Origin: Sphingomonadales bacterium UBA7471
GTDB lineage: Bacteria; Pseudomonadota; Alphaproteobacteria; Sphingomonadales; Sphingomonadaceae
Direction: 5' to 3'
Assembly: GCA_002479765.1 (NCBI GenBank)
Contig: DLOZ01000025.1
Span: 53,129-117,128, forward strand
Length of the DNA: 64,000 nt
Made by a program: the position numbers and the translations under genes. A model generated the notes under the pieces. That model saw only the letters and a list, made by a program, of their open reading frames with translations. It was not told where the DNA came from and did no database searches. This document shows, one piece after another, positions 18,225 through 26,997 of the stretch. Position 1 is the first letter of the stretch; the number at the start of each line of letters is the position of its first letter.

Positions 18225-18433
18225 GGAAAGTTAAATGACGCTGCGCGAAAGGGTAGTTTTTCCATCGAATCGCACGTTGTGTCTCTCCTGTTTCCCAGCC
18301 TCATGCTAGGCCCGCTTCTTGGCCTGTCAATCGCGATGCAAATGACGTTACGGCATGCTTTGCTCACCGATAAGCGCTTGCGTTTCTGCGCGTGACCGCC
18401 CAAAAATTCATCACGCAATTAAAACAGGAGAGC
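18225..18433. promoter_or_regulatory. Divergent promoter region of the catabolic gene clusters
   Basis: This 209-bp gap separates the two oppositely oriented catabolic transcripts, so both promoters must lie in it. A GGAG ribosome-binding site precedes the plus-strand start at 18434. No clear palindrome or recognisable -35/-10 pair stands out by eye, and no regulator gene adjoins the cluster. Confidence 0.5.
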
Positions 18434-19597
18434 ATGATGTCCGAGCTTGAAACTTTCCGCGCCGAAGCGCGCGCCTGGCTGGAGGAAAACTGTCCAGCTG
18501 AAATGCGCACGCCCGCAAAGGGTGACGAAGATGTCTGCTGGGGCGGGCGCAATTTTGTGTTCCAATCAGACGCGCAAAAGCTGTGGCTCGAACGCTGCGT
18601 GGCGAAGGGGTACACGGTGCCCGATTGGCCCAAAGCTTATGGTGGTGCAGGCCTTAGCCCGCAGGAAACCAAAGTCTTGCGTCAGGAAATGGCAAAGCTT
18701 GGCTGCCGATCGCCGCTGAACAGCTTTGGCATTTGGATGCTTGGGCCAGCCTTGCTGAAGTTCGGTACTGAAGAGCAAAAAGTGCATTATTTGGGCCAGA
18801 TCGCGCGCGGCGAAATCCGCTGGTGCCAGGGCTATTCCGAACCCGGCTCGGGCAGTGACCTTGTATCGATGCAGACCTTTGGCGAAGACAAGGGCGATCA
18901 TTGGGTCGTCAATGGCCAGAAAATCTGGACATCCTATGCGGACAAGGCGGATTGGATTTTCTGTCTCGTGCGCACCGACAAGACCAACAAATATCAGGGC
19001 ATCAGCTTCCTGTTGTTCGACATGGAAACGCCCGGCGTTACGACCAAGCCCATCAAGTTGATTTCGGGCAACTCGCCTTTCTGCGAAACCTTCTTCGACA
19101 ATGTCGTGGTGCCCAAGCATCAGATCGTTGGCGAATTGAACCGCGGATGGGATGTTGCGAAATATCTGCTCGGGCATGAGCGCGAGATGATTTCGGGCAT
19201 GGGCGGCGATGGCGGCGTGACCTCCATCGGTGCGGCGATGAAGGCTGTATTGTCCGAAGAACCCGTGCTGCGCGCGCAAATGGCATTGTTTGACGTCGAA
19301 AATCTGACGTTCCGTGCGCATGGCGAACGGTTCATGGACGAATGGAAAACCGGCAAGGCGCATCCTGCCTATTCCAACCTGATGAAATATGTCGGGACCG
19401 AGCTGAATAAAAAGCGCAACGAACTGGTGATGTCGATTGGCGGAACACAGGCGCTTGAATGGGAAAGCGAACGCTCCAATGGTGGGTCAAAGGCACGCAA
19501 TTGGTTGCGGACCAAGGCCAACTCGATTGAAGGCGGCACCAGCGAAGTCATGCTGAACGTCGTATCCAAACGCATCCTCGAAATGCCGGGAGCTTAA
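18434..19597 (+). CDS. Acyl-CoA dehydrogenase family protein
   Basis: A 387-residue ACAD from ATG 18434 (or 18437), preceded by an AGGAG ribosome-binding site; the frame is open to 18392 but without one. Visible motifs are YSEPGSGSDLVSMQT (FAD/substrate loop), VVNGQKIWTSYA and, at the C-terminus, ANSIEGGTSEVMLNVVSKRIL (the E-G-T loop). It is followed after four bases by a second ACAD, a pair arrangement typical of heteromeric steroid/bile-acid side-chain ACADs (alpha2beta2 FadE type). That assignment is inference from gene order. Confidence 0.93.
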   Translation: MMSELETFRAEARAWLEENCPAEMRTPAKGDEDVCWGGRNFVFQSDAQKLWLERCVAKGYTVPDWPKAYGGAGLSPQETKVLRQEMAKLGCRSPLNSFGIWMLGPALLKFGTEEQKVHYLGQIARGEIRWCQGYSEPGSGSDLVSMQTFGEDKGDHWVVNGQKIWTSYADKADWIFCLVRTDKTNKYQGISFLLFDMETPGVTTKPIKLISGNSPFCETFFDNVVVPKHQIVGELNRGWDVAKYLLGHEREMISGMGGDGGVTSIGAAMKAVLSEEPVLRAQMALFDVENLTFRAHGERFMDEWKTGKAHPAYSNLMKYVGTELNKKRNELVMSIGGTQALEWESERSNGGSKARNWLRTKANSIEGGTSEVMLNVVSKRILEMPGA

Positions 19598-19601
19598 GAC
19601 C

Positions 19602-20738
19602 ATGGCGATGACATTGAACGACGACCAGAATATGCTGCGCGAGAGCGCGCGTGATTTCATGGCGAGCGAAGCCCCCGTCACCCATTTCCGCAAATTTCGC
19701 GACATGGGGTGCAAGGATGGTTTCAGCCACGGCCTTTGGAAGCAGTTTGCCGAAATGGGTTTCACCGGCATCCTTATTCCCGAGGCGGAAGGCGGCATGG
19801 GCATGGGCCAGATTGAGGCTGGGATCGTGCTGGAAGAAATTGGCCGTAACCTCTCACCTTCGCCATTTCTGACGACATCGGTGGCCGCTGTTGAGGCGTT
19901 GAAGCTGGCCGACAAGGCGATGCGTGACCGCTGGTTCCCCGGCATTTTGGCGGGCGAAACGGTTATCGGTATTGCGATTGAAGAAGGCGTAAAGCACCGG
20001 CCCGAAAAAATTGCCTGCGTTGCCGAACGCAGTGGCAATGGTTTTAAACTGACCGGGCACAAGCAATTTGTGGTGCAAGGCACGTCTTCGGACATGCTGA
20101 TCGTCGCCGCACGGACCGCAGGCGCGGTGGGAGAGACCGACGGCCTGACATTGTTCGCCGTCGACAAGGATGCGGCGGGCCTGTCGATGGAGGCGGCACG
20201 GCTTGTCGATTCCGCCATGGCCGCGCATGTGAAACTGGACGGCGTTCAGGTGAATGCCGACGCGGTCATTGGTGACGTTGACGGCGGCTGGGCTGTGCTG
20301 TCCAAAATGCTGGACGCTGGCCGCGTTGGTGCTGCCGCCGAAATGGTCGGCGTTGGCACCGGCGCCATGGACATGACGTTTGATTATCTGAAAACCCGCA
20401 AGCAGTTCGACCGCGTCATCGGCGAGTTCCAAGCGCTGCAACACCGCGCCGCGCATCTTTATGGCGAAATGGAAGGCGCGCGTTCGATTGTGCTGAAGGC
20501 GCAATCGTTAATGGATGAGGGCCATGCCAAGGCAGAGCTTTATGTTGCGGCCGCCAAGGCGAAGGCAGGCCTCGCCTGCAATCTTGCGGTACGTGAGGGC
20601 GTGCAAATGCATGGCGGCATTGGCATGACCGATGAATATGACATCGGCCTTTATATGAAGCGCGACCGCGGGCTGAACGAATTTTTCGGCGATGCATATT
20701 ATCACGCAGACCGCGTGGCGACGATGAACGGTTATTGA
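19602..20738 (+). CDS. Acyl-CoA dehydrogenase family protein, second of a pair
   Basis: A 378-residue ACAD starting four bases after the first. The middle-domain FKLTGHKQFVVQGT and the C-terminal VREGVQMHGGIGMTDEYDIGLYMKR fit the family. It lacks the TEP.AGSD-type loop of its partner, which is expected if it is the non-catalytic or substrate-shaping subunit of a heteromer. Together with 18434-19597 it probably forms one enzyme. A dispersed palindrome follows before the SDR gene. Confidence 0.92.
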   Translation: MAMTLNDDQNMLRESARDFMASEAPVTHFRKFRDMGCKDGFSHGLWKQFAEMGFTGILIPEAEGGMGMGQIEAGIVLEEIGRNLSPSPFLTTSVAAVEALKLADKAMRDRWFPGILAGETVIGIAIEEGVKHRPEKIACVAERSGNGFKLTGHKQFVVQGTSSDMLIVAARTAGAVGETDGLTLFAVDKDAAGLSMEAARLVDSAMAAHVKLDGVQVNADAVIGDVDGGWAVLSKMLDAGRVGAAAEMVGVGTGAMDMTFDYLKTRKQFDRVIGEFQALQHRAAHLYGEMEGARSIVLKAQSLMDEGHAKAELYVAAAKAKAGLACNLAVREGVQMHGGIGMTDEYDIGLYMKRDRGLNEFFGDAYYHADRVATMNGY

Positions 20739-20755
20739 GACGAATTGGAAAAAGA

Positions 20756-20885
20756 ACCGCAGCCCTGAGCCGTCAAGGCGCAGCCTTGGCGAAAGTCGAA
20801 GGGCGTTGAGAGGTATGCGCAACCGCTGGTTGGCACCCTTCGACGGACGCAGTCGCGTTGCGACTGCTGCTCAGGGCTACGGTTC
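20756..20885. repeat. Dispersed palindromic repeat, family A copy 1
   Basis: Imperfect inverted repeat with outer arms ACCGCAGCCCTGAGC and GCTCAGGGCTACGGT and inner GTCGAAGGGCG / CACCCTTCGAC. Two further copies are at 54756-54862 and 59256-59363. All three sit between genes, which fits a REP-like miniature element. Confidence 0.8.
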
Positions 20886-20915
20886 ATACGGCTTATTTTG
20901 TGCAAAGGATTAGAC

Positions 20916-21710
20916 ATGGACATTCAAACTTTATTCAACCTCAATGGCCGCGTTGCCCTGGTCACCGGCGGATCGCGCGGAATCGGCAAGATGATTGTCG
21001 AAGGCTATTTGAAAGCCGGCGCGGCACGCGTGTACATCAGCGCGCGCAAGGTCGACCAAATCGAAGAAACCGTTGCCGAATTTGGCACTCAGGTCATTGG
21101 CCTGCCTTGCGATCTGTCGACCGTTGATGGTTGCCTTTCGCTGGCTGCACAAATTGCCGAGCGTGAGGAAAAGGTCGACATTCTGGTGAACAATGCAGGT
21201 GCGGCATGGGGTGCCGACTTTGGTCAATTCCCCGAAGCCGGCTGGGACCGCGTGATGGACCTGAACGTCAAATCCTTGTTCTTCCTGACGCAAGCTTTGC
21301 ATCCGCAGTTGAAAGCGGCGGCAACATTTGATCGGCCCGGCAAGGTCATCAACATCGCGTCGATTGACGGCCTGCGTATCAACCCATGGCAAACCTACAG
21401 CTATCAGGCATCAAAGGCTGCGGTCATTCACCTGACCCGCCGTTTGGCCGCCGAGCTGGTCAAGGACAATATCCTTGTGTCGGGCATTGCGCCCGGTGCA
21501 TTCCAGTCGGACATGAACAAAGCGGCGCGTGACCATGCCGAAGCTGTCGGCAAAAATATCCCGTTCCCGCGAATCGGAACACCTGAAGATATGGCGGGAC
21601 TCGCGATTTTCCTGGCCGCACGTGCCGGTGATTATATCGTTGGGGAGACAATTGCGTGCGACGGCGGCATCGTCAACGCATCGCTTCCGGGTAATGGAAT
21701 TGCGCCTTAA
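20916..21710 (+). CDS. Short-chain dehydrogenase/reductase (SDR)
   Basis: A 264-residue classical SDR from ATG 20916 with an AAAGGA ribosome-binding site. TGGSRGIG lies at about residues 17-24, NNAG follows, and the active-site block is NIASIDGLR with YSYQASK. The tail ACDGGIVNASLPGNG is usual for the class. It resembles SDRs annotated near acyl-CoA dehydrogenase pairs; the substrate is unknown. A perfect 16-bp terminator stem follows 50 bp downstream. Confidence 0.9.
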   Translation: MDIQTLFNLNGRVALVTGGSRGIGKMIVEGYLKAGAARVYISARKVDQIEETVAEFGTQVIGLPCDLSTVDGCLSLAAQIAEREEKVDILVNNAGAAWGADFGQFPEAGWDRVMDLNVKSLFFLTQALHPQLKAAATFDRPGKVINIASIDGLRINPWQTYSYQASKAAVIHLTRRLAAELVKDNILVSGIAPGAFQSDMNKAARDHAEAVGKNIPFPRIGTPEDMAGLAIFLAARAGDYIVGETIACDGGIVNASLPGNGIAP

Positions 21711-21759
21711 CGGCTTTTTTGCCGGTAAATACGAATGCATTTGACGCATTTCTGCGCAA

Positions 21760-21801
21760 AATAGGGTGAGTTGCAAAACGTGCAACTCACCCTATTCTTT
21801 T
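21760..21801 (+). terminator. Strong intrinsic terminator after the SDR gene
   Basis: A perfect 16-bp stem, 21760-21775 with 21781-21796, loop AAACG, followed by CTTTT. Confidence 0.88.
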
Positions 21802-21953
21802 CGCAATTGCAGCATAAATGCTCCGCCCCTATTTGCGCCTCAACGGCAAGCGATTGCCGAAACACAGATTGACCGGGCGGCTCTCCTCCTCCTCTCTCCC
21901 TCGCCCCCGGACAATATTACGGCCTCCATGCACAGCGTGGAGGCCGTTTCTCT
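21802..21953 (+). ncRNA. Candidate small RNA with CU-rich (anti-Shine-Dalgarno) hairpin loop
   Basis: No convincing reading frame. The segment holds a hairpin with arms GGGCG (21875-21879) and CGCCC (21902-21906) whose loop is almost pure pyrimidine with repeated CTCCTCC. This is followed by a 10-bp terminator stem (21919-21928 with 21938-21947) and a T-rich tail. C-rich/CCUCC loops next to a Rho-independent terminator are the hallmark of several alphaproteobacterial trans-acting sRNAs. The 5' end is not visible, and identity with a known family is not claimed. Confidence 0.5.
21919..21953 (+). terminator. Terminator closing the candidate sRNA
   Basis: Stem ACGGCCTCCA / TGGAGGCCGT with a 9-nt loop and the tail TTCTCTTT. 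Confidence 0.8.
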
Positions 21954-21959
21954 TTCAGC

Positions 21960-22400
21960 TGCAAAAGTTGTCCTCCATATTGTCCACCGCGAACTGGCCT
22001 TGCTGTGGATAACTCGGCATTTACCGCTTTGCGCGACTCGAAAAGCATGAGACCTTCAAGACATCAGGCAGACAGGCTGAGACGCAAAGCAGAACCGGAA
22101 ACGGGAAAGCAGAGCCGACCAGGGTGGATGCAGGATCACCAAATCAGCAGGCAATCGGTCGCAAGACTGGGAATGTGGCAGAGGCGGTGGGTACGAAGAA
22201 AACGAATATCGTGTGCGGCTGATCGCAAGAAAAGCAACGCCAGATAGGATAGCCAAGGTACCAAGGTGAACCGAAATGACCTTCTGGTCAGATTGGGGAA
22301 CCGGACGTCAGAAAACGGAAAGAATGGCCCTAGTGGCCAAGGACTTCCAACATCAGACGCAGTGGGCGCTGGTAGCAATACCAGCGCCCATTTATTTTAT
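21960..22400 (+). ncRNA. Candidate longer non-coding RNA upstream of purL
   Basis: About 440 bp between two terminators and before purL without a plausible protein. The plus strand from about 22045 is strikingly T-poor and rich in A/G. It contains small hairpins (TGACC-ttc-TGGTCA near 22275; GGCC-ctagt-GGCC near 22326) and ends in a 12-bp stem with a GCAA tetraloop. I looked for RNase P, tmRNA, 6S and SRP RNA signatures and did not find them. It could instead be decayed sequence or an unusually long leader; the internal terminator argues against a leader. Confidence 0.35.
22363..22400 (+). terminator. Terminator with GNRA tetraloop upstream of purL
   Basis: Perfect 12-bp stem TGGGCGCTGGTA (22363-22374) / TACCAGCGCCCA (22379-22390), loop GCAA, tail TTTATTTTAT. 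It ends about 37 bp before the purL start. Confidence 0.85.
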
Positions 22401-22436
22401 GTGGCACAAAAATCGCCGCATCGCTAAGGCCGTGTC

Positions 22437-24635
22437 ATGTCTGAAATCACGCCCCAAATCGTCGCCGACCATGGTCTCAATGAAGAAGAATATGCGCGCA
22501 TTTTGCACGCCATGGGCCGTGTGCCCAACATGGTCGAACTCGGCATATTTTCGGTGATGTGGTCGGAACATTGTTCCTACAAATCCTCCCGCATCCATTT
22601 GAAGAAACTGCCGACACAGGCGCCTTGGGTCATTTGCGGTCCCGGTGAGAATGCCGGCGTTATCGACATTGGCGAAGGCCCGAACGGCAGCAAGCTTGCC
22701 GCGATCTTCAAAATGGAATCGCACAACCACCCGTCATATATCGAACCCTATCAGGGTGCAGCGACCGGCGTTGGCGGCATCTTGCGCGACGTGTTCACAA
22801 TGGGCGCGCGCCCCGTGGCAAATATGAACGCGCTGCGCTTCGGACGCCCCGACCATCCCAAGATGAAGCATCTTGTGCAGGGCGTGGTTGCGGGCATTGG
22901 CGGCTATGGCAATTGTGTTGGCGTGCCCACCGTGGGCGGCGAAACCAATTTCCACCCTGCTTATGACGGCAATATCCTTGTCAACGCCATGACCGTTGGC
23001 GTCGCGGATCAGGACAAGATTTTCTATTCGGCGGCAACCGGCGTTGGTAACCCGATTGTCTATGTCGGATCGAAGACAGGCCGCGACGGTATTCATGGCG
23101 CGACCATGGCATCGGCGGATTTTGGCGCAGACATTGAAGAAAAGCGCCCGACGGTTCAGGTCGGTGATCCCTTCACTGAAAAGCTGTTGATTGAGGCATG
23201 CCTTGAACTCATGGCGTCGGATGCGATTGTCGCGATTCAGGATATGGGCGCGGCTGGCCTGACCAGCTCAAGCGTCGAAATGGCGACCAATGGCAAGGCG
23301 GGCATCATACTCGACATGGACAAGGTGCCATGCCGCGAAGAGGGCATGACCCCCTATGAAATGATGCTGTCGGAAAGCCAGGAGCGCATGCTGATGGTGC
23401 TCAAGCCCGGCCGCGAGGAATTTGCGAAGGCCATTTTCGACAAATGGGAACTGGATTTCGCGGTCATCGGCGAAGTCACCGACACGGGCCATATGGTGCT
23501 GACGTGGAAGGGAGAGGTCGTCTGCGATATTCCGCTTGGACCATTGGCCGAAGACGCGCCTTTGTATGACCGCCCAGCGGCGTCGAAGGAGGAATATAAG
23601 GCTTGGGCCAATGTCAAACCGCTGGGCGATGTTCCCGCCAGCAAAGACCTAGGCGCAGATTTGCTCAAGCTGATGGCAAGCCCTGATATCGCTTCGCGCG
23701 CGTGGATTTGGCAGCAATATGATAGCCAGGTCGGCGGCGACACGGCGCAGCTTTCGGGCGGTGATGCAGCCGTCGTGCGTATTCACGGCACCAACCGCGC
23801 ACTGGCGATGAGCACCGATTGCACCCCGCGTTATTGCTATGCTGACCCATATGAAGGCGGCAAGCAAGCGGTTGCCGAAACCTATCGCAACATCAGCGCG
23901 GTTGGCGCAACGCCGCTTGCGATCACCAACTGCCTGAACTTTGCCAACCCGCAGCGGCCCGAAATCATGGCGCAGATTGTCGGCTGCCTCGAGGGCATGG
24001 GCGATGCGTGCCGCGCGCTCGATTACCCAATCGTGTCGGGCAATGTCTCGCTCTACAATGAAAGTAAGGCCACCGGCGGCGGCAGCGCGATTTTGCCGAC
24101 CCCGGCCATTGGCGGCGTGGGTGTGCTGGAAGACGTCGGCAAGATGGCGACGATTGGGTTTAAAGCCGATGGCGACGGCATCTTCGTCATTGGCCATAAT
24201 GACGGGCATCTGGGCCAGTCATTATGGCTGCGCGAACTACATGGCCGCGAAGACGGCACCGCGCCATCGGTCGATCTGGCCCAAGAACGCGCGCACGCAG
24301 AATTTGTCCGCCAGTTGATTCAGGATGGCAAGGTCAATGCGGTGCATGACGTTGCCGACGGTGGTTTGCTCGTGGCCTTGACCGAAATGGCGTTGGCCAG
24401 TGGCAAGGGAATTGCGCTCGAAGAAATCGGCGATGCCTTCACCGCATTTGGCGAGGATCAGGCGCGCTATATTGTGACCAGCGCCGTTCCCGAGCAAATA
24501 CAGGCCGCAGGCATTCCGATGACGCGGATCGGCACGGTTGGCGGAACGTCGGTGAAGGGCCCTGGTTTCGAAGTCGAAATAGCCGACCTGCGCACCGCAC
24601 ATGAAAGCTTCTTCAAAAACTGGATGGAAGCCTAA
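22437..24635 (+). CDS. purL: Phosphoribosylformylglycinamidine synthase, large subunit
   Basis: A 732-residue protein of the short PurL type, which works with separate PurS and PurQ. Visible landmarks are MWSEHCSYKSSRIHLKKLP at the N-terminus, KMESHNHPSYIEPYQGAATGVGGILRD (ATP/Mg site), GIHGATMASADF and the duplicated second-half domain (VSGNVSLYNES). It makes FGAM from FGAR in step four of purine synthesis. It stands alone here: purS and purQ are not beside it in this window. The candidate non-coding RNA and its terminator lie directly upstream. Confidence 0.97.
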   Translation: MSEITPQIVADHGLNEEEYARILHAMGRVPNMVELGIFSVMWSEHCSYKSSRIHLKKLPTQAPWVICGPGENAGVIDIGEGPNGSKLAAIFKMESHNHPSYIEPYQGAATGVGGILRDVFTMGARPVANMNALRFGRPDHPKMKHLVQGVVAGIGGYGNCVGVPTVGGETNFHPAYDGNILVNAMTVGVADQDKIFYSAATGVGNPIVYVGSKTGRDGIHGATMASADFGADIEEKRPTVQVGDPFTEKLLIEACLELMASDAIVAIQDMGAAGLTSSSVEMATNGKAGIILDMDKVPCREEGMTPYEMMLSESQERMLMVLKPGREEFAKAIFDKWELDFAVIGEVTDTGHMVLTWKGEVVCDIPLGPLAEDAPLYDRPAASKEEYKAWANVKPLGDVPASKDLGADLLKLMASPDIASRAWIWQQYDSQVGGDTAQLSGGDAAVVRIHGTNRALAMSTDCTPRYCYADPYEGGKQAVAETYRNISAVGATPLAITNCLNFANPQRPEIMAQIVGCLEGMGDACRALDYPIVSGNVSLYNESKATGGGSAILPTPAIGGVGVLEDVGKMATIGFKADGDGIFVIGHNDGHLGQSLWLRELHGREDGTAPSVDLAQERAHAEFVRQLIQDGKVNAVHDVADGGLLVALTEMALASGKGIALEEIGDAFTAFGEDQARYIVTSAVPEQIQAAGIPMTRIGTVGGTSVKGPGFEVEIADLRTAHESFFKNWMEA

Positions 24636-24683
24636 AGCTTAACGCCAATCGGCGGCGTGCATTCAACCAATTCTCACCGCGCA

Positions 24684-24740
24684 TCTCTGCGACCTCTGCG
24701 CCTCTGCGTGCAAAATGGATTCGCGCAGAGGACGCAGAGT
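24684..24740. repeat. Intergenic inverted repeat of CTCTGCG units
   Basis: CTCTGCGaCCTCTGCGcCTCT on the left and CGCAGAGGACGCAGAG on the right form an inverted pair, with CTCTGCG also repeated in tandem. It lies between purL and the converging coq4 and could also terminate transcription. Confidence 0.6.
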
Positions 24741-24802
24741 TAAAACACACGGGTGATGTCGGCGGCCTGAAGCACCGATCCCGCACACGCGTTCGCCTGT
24801 TG

Positions 24803-25579
24803 TTAAACGGCGGGCGCCAGCAGATTATAGGGATCAATGCCGCTGGAACGCATCGCGGCATGCGCGGCTTTGTAGGTCACTGGCTCTGTGATGCCCAAAC
24901 GCTTGCGTGCGTCGGCCAAAGGCTCGCGTAACAAGGCTGCGATATCTTCCTGAACGATGTTCTTCGCCGCTTTGCCGATGCGATAGCCTTCATGGACGGC
25001 TTTCATAATCGGCGCGGATTTCGCGACACGATATTTCAGTTCCAATGCGCCGGCATAAGCAATGAAGCCGACGCCTAGATTGTGGTTTTGCGCATAGGTA
25101 AAGCCAAGCACGCATTGTTCACCCAGCGCGTCACGGCCATAGCCGGTCAGGATGTGCAGCATGTCATGGGTATCGCGCAAGCGGTCGCCATAACGTTCAA
25201 CCACATCGCCAAAAACGGGATAGGATGTCCGGAATTGGGCGTATTCGGCCTCAAGACCCGCCGCGCTCAAGCCTTCGCGTTCCATGAATTCGACATAGGC
25301 ACGGCCAACGGTGCCTGCTGGCAGCTTCTTGATGCTGTCATGGTCATCGAGCATGTCGATGAGGCGCTCATTGCTTTCGAGCAATGCCTTACCCTTTGGT
25401 GTTTCCCAAAACTTCCGCGCCATTTCGCCGAACTTGCGGCCGCTTAAAGCCGCAATGATGTGGAAGACCTGCTCGGTATCTTCTTTGTTGGCAATCAGCT
25501 TACGAAAATGACGCCACGCTTTCAGCGGCTGAATCTTCGCAGGGGGGCGATCAGGATGGGAAAAATACAGTTCGGTCAT
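24803..25579 (-). CDS. Coq4-family ubiquinone biosynthesis protein
   Basis: A 258-residue protein from ATG 25579; the upstream 17 codons of open frame lack support. It matches the Coq4 family: the zinc-binding-type motif R-D-T-H-D-M-L-H with the surrounding YGRDALGE, and the downstream GALELKYRVAKSAP. Coq4 organises the ubiquinone biosynthetic complex in mitochondria, and recent work on Coq4 describes C1-decarboxylation/hydroxylation of the ring. Bacterial homologues occur in alphaproteobacteria. It converges on purL. Confidence 0.85.
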   Translation of the reverse strand: MTELYFSHPDRPPAKIQPLKAWRHFRKLIANKEDTEQVFHIIAALSGRKFGEMARKFWETPKGKALLESNERLIDMLDDHDSIKKLPAGTVGRAYVEFMEREGLSAAGLEAEYAQFRTSYPVFGDVVERYGDRLRDTHDMLHILTGYGRDALGEQCVLGFTYAQNHNLGVGFIAYAGALELKYRVAKSAPIMKAVHEGYRIGKAAKNIVQEDIAALLREPLADARKRLGITEPVTYKAAHAAMRSSGIDPYNLLAPAV

Positions 25580-25714
25580 GGCGAATCCAGCGATATTTAT
25601 ACGATAGGAATATTTTCTACCTACATTCATGTCAATAACAAAAACTTAACGCGCTGGACGGGTTTCGCGGACTTTTGTATTAATCTGTATTAATCGAATA
25701 ACACAGGGGGCGTT

Positions 25715-26968
25715 ATGCAATCATCGGAAAGCAGATACATCACGCTGGACGCCATGCGCGGCTTTGCGGTGATGGGCATATTGGCGATGAACATCATCGT
25801 CTTTGCGATGCCCGAATGGGCCTATATCACCCCTGCGGCCTATGGCGGTGAAACCTTTGCCGACCGGATGGCGTGGCTGTTTTCCTTTGTGTTCATCGAT
25901 GGCAAAATGCGCGGGCTGTTTTCGCTGCTGTTCGGCGCGAGCCTGATTTTGATAACGGAGCGTGCATCGTCCAATGGGGAAAGCGCGGCGCATGTGCATT
26001 ATCGGCGCATGGCGTGGCTCGCGGTCTTCGGCCTCGTGCACCATTTCTTCATTTGGTATGGCGACATATTGTTCCTGTACGCCATGGCCGGGATGGTCGC
26101 TTTTCTGTTCCGCAACTGGGCGCCCGCGCGTTTGGTCAAATGGGCGTTGATTATCTTCAGCCTGGGGCTTGTCTTTTGGGGGCTGCAATTTGGCGGGCTG
26201 CAAATCCTGCAATATCTGGCGACCCAGCCCGACGCGTCGGCGGATTTGGTGCGGCAATATAATGACGTGAAATCGAGTCCCGATTTCAGCTTTGATATCC
26301 CGGCGCAGGTCGATCTGCACCGCGGGACATATGCACAGATTGTCGCGGACAAGCTCGCCGATTGGCCAGAATTAATTGGTTTGACCTTCATGTCGATAGC
26401 CGAAACGCTGCCGCTGATGATGGTTGGCATGGCCATGAACAAAAGCGGGTTCATTTTGGGCAATTGGTCGCCCGCCGATTACCGCCGCTGGGCATGGCGG
26501 CTGGTGCCGGCGGGGCTGATCGCGACTGGCCTGCTCGCGCTGTGGATGATCGTCAGCCAATATGACGCGGTTACGGCGCTTGCGATTGTCTTCTTTTGGG
26601 GGGCGATACCGCGTCTCATGCTGACGATTGGATATGCGGCGGTGCTGATACGGGTCATCGCGCGCTTTGGCGGCAGTCCGCTGATGTCGCGTGTCGCCGC
26701 CGCCGGACGTGCGGCCTTTACCAATTATCTGGGCACCAGCATCATCATGACGACCCTGTTCTATGGCTATGGCTTTGGCCTGTTCGGCGAAGTCAGCCGT
26801 CTTGGGCTATGGGCCTATGTGCTGATGATGTGGGCGGTGATGCTGTCATGGTCACACCCATGGTTGAAACATTATCGTTATGGCCCGTTGGAGTGGCTGT
26901 GGCGCAGCCTGGCCCGCGGACAGATGCAGCCAATGCGTCTTAATGCTATTGCAATCAATTCGCATTAA
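25715..26968 (+). CDS. DUF418 family membrane protein
   Basis: A 417-residue polytopic protein. It starts with the family signature (SRYITLDAMRGFAVMGILAMNI) and has the large N-terminal region FIDGKMRGLFSLLFGAS and the C-terminal RAAFTNYLGTSIIMTTLFYGYGFG plus WSHPWLKHYRYGPLEWLWRSL typical of DUF418. About eight to ten membrane helices are present. The function is not established; some members are near efflux or acyltransferase genes. Its last codons overlap the palindrome that may regulate the iron-storage genes downstream. Confidence 0.88.
   Translation: MQSSESRYITLDAMRGFAVMGILAMNIIVFAMPEWAYITPAAYGGETFADRMAWLFSFVFIDGKMRGLFSLLFGASLILITERASSNGESAAHVHYRRMAWLAVFGLVHHFFIWYGDILFLYAMAGMVAFLFRNWAPARLVKWALIIFSLGLVFWGLQFGGLQILQYLATQPDASADLVRQYNDVKSSPDFSFDIPAQVDLHRGTYAQIVADKLADWPELIGLTFMSIAETLPLMMVGMAMNKSGFILGNWSPADYRRWAWRLVPAGLIATGLLALWMIVSQYDAVTALAIVFFWGAIPRLMLTIGYAAVLIRVIARFGGSPLMSRVAAAGRAAFTNYLGTSIIMTTLFYGYGFGLFGEVSRLGLWAYVLMMWAVMLSWSHPWLKHYRYGPLEWLWRSLARGQMQPMRLNAIAINSH
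26942..26966. promoter_or_regulatory. Candidate iron-responsive (Fur/Irr-like) operator
   Basis: AATGCTATTG (26942-26951) and CAATTCGCATT (26956-26966) are nearly inverted copies, 31 bp upstream of the bfd start. Bacterioferritin genes are classic iron-regulated targets, which supports the reading. The sequence alone does not say which regulator binds. Confidence 0.4.
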
Positions 26969-26997
26969 CACTATAAATGTCTCCTAGGAGATGTTTC

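Noticed and set aside
22004..22012. TGTGGATAA, the complement of a DnaA box, as a sign of a replication origin
   Set aside because: A single box without neighbouring boxes, AT-rich unwinding region or oriC-flanking genes is not evidence of an origin.
21960..22400. RNase P RNA, tmRNA, 6S or SRP RNA in the purL upstream region
   Set aside because: None of their conserved core sequences could be found on either strand, so it is only listed as an unidentified candidate RNA.
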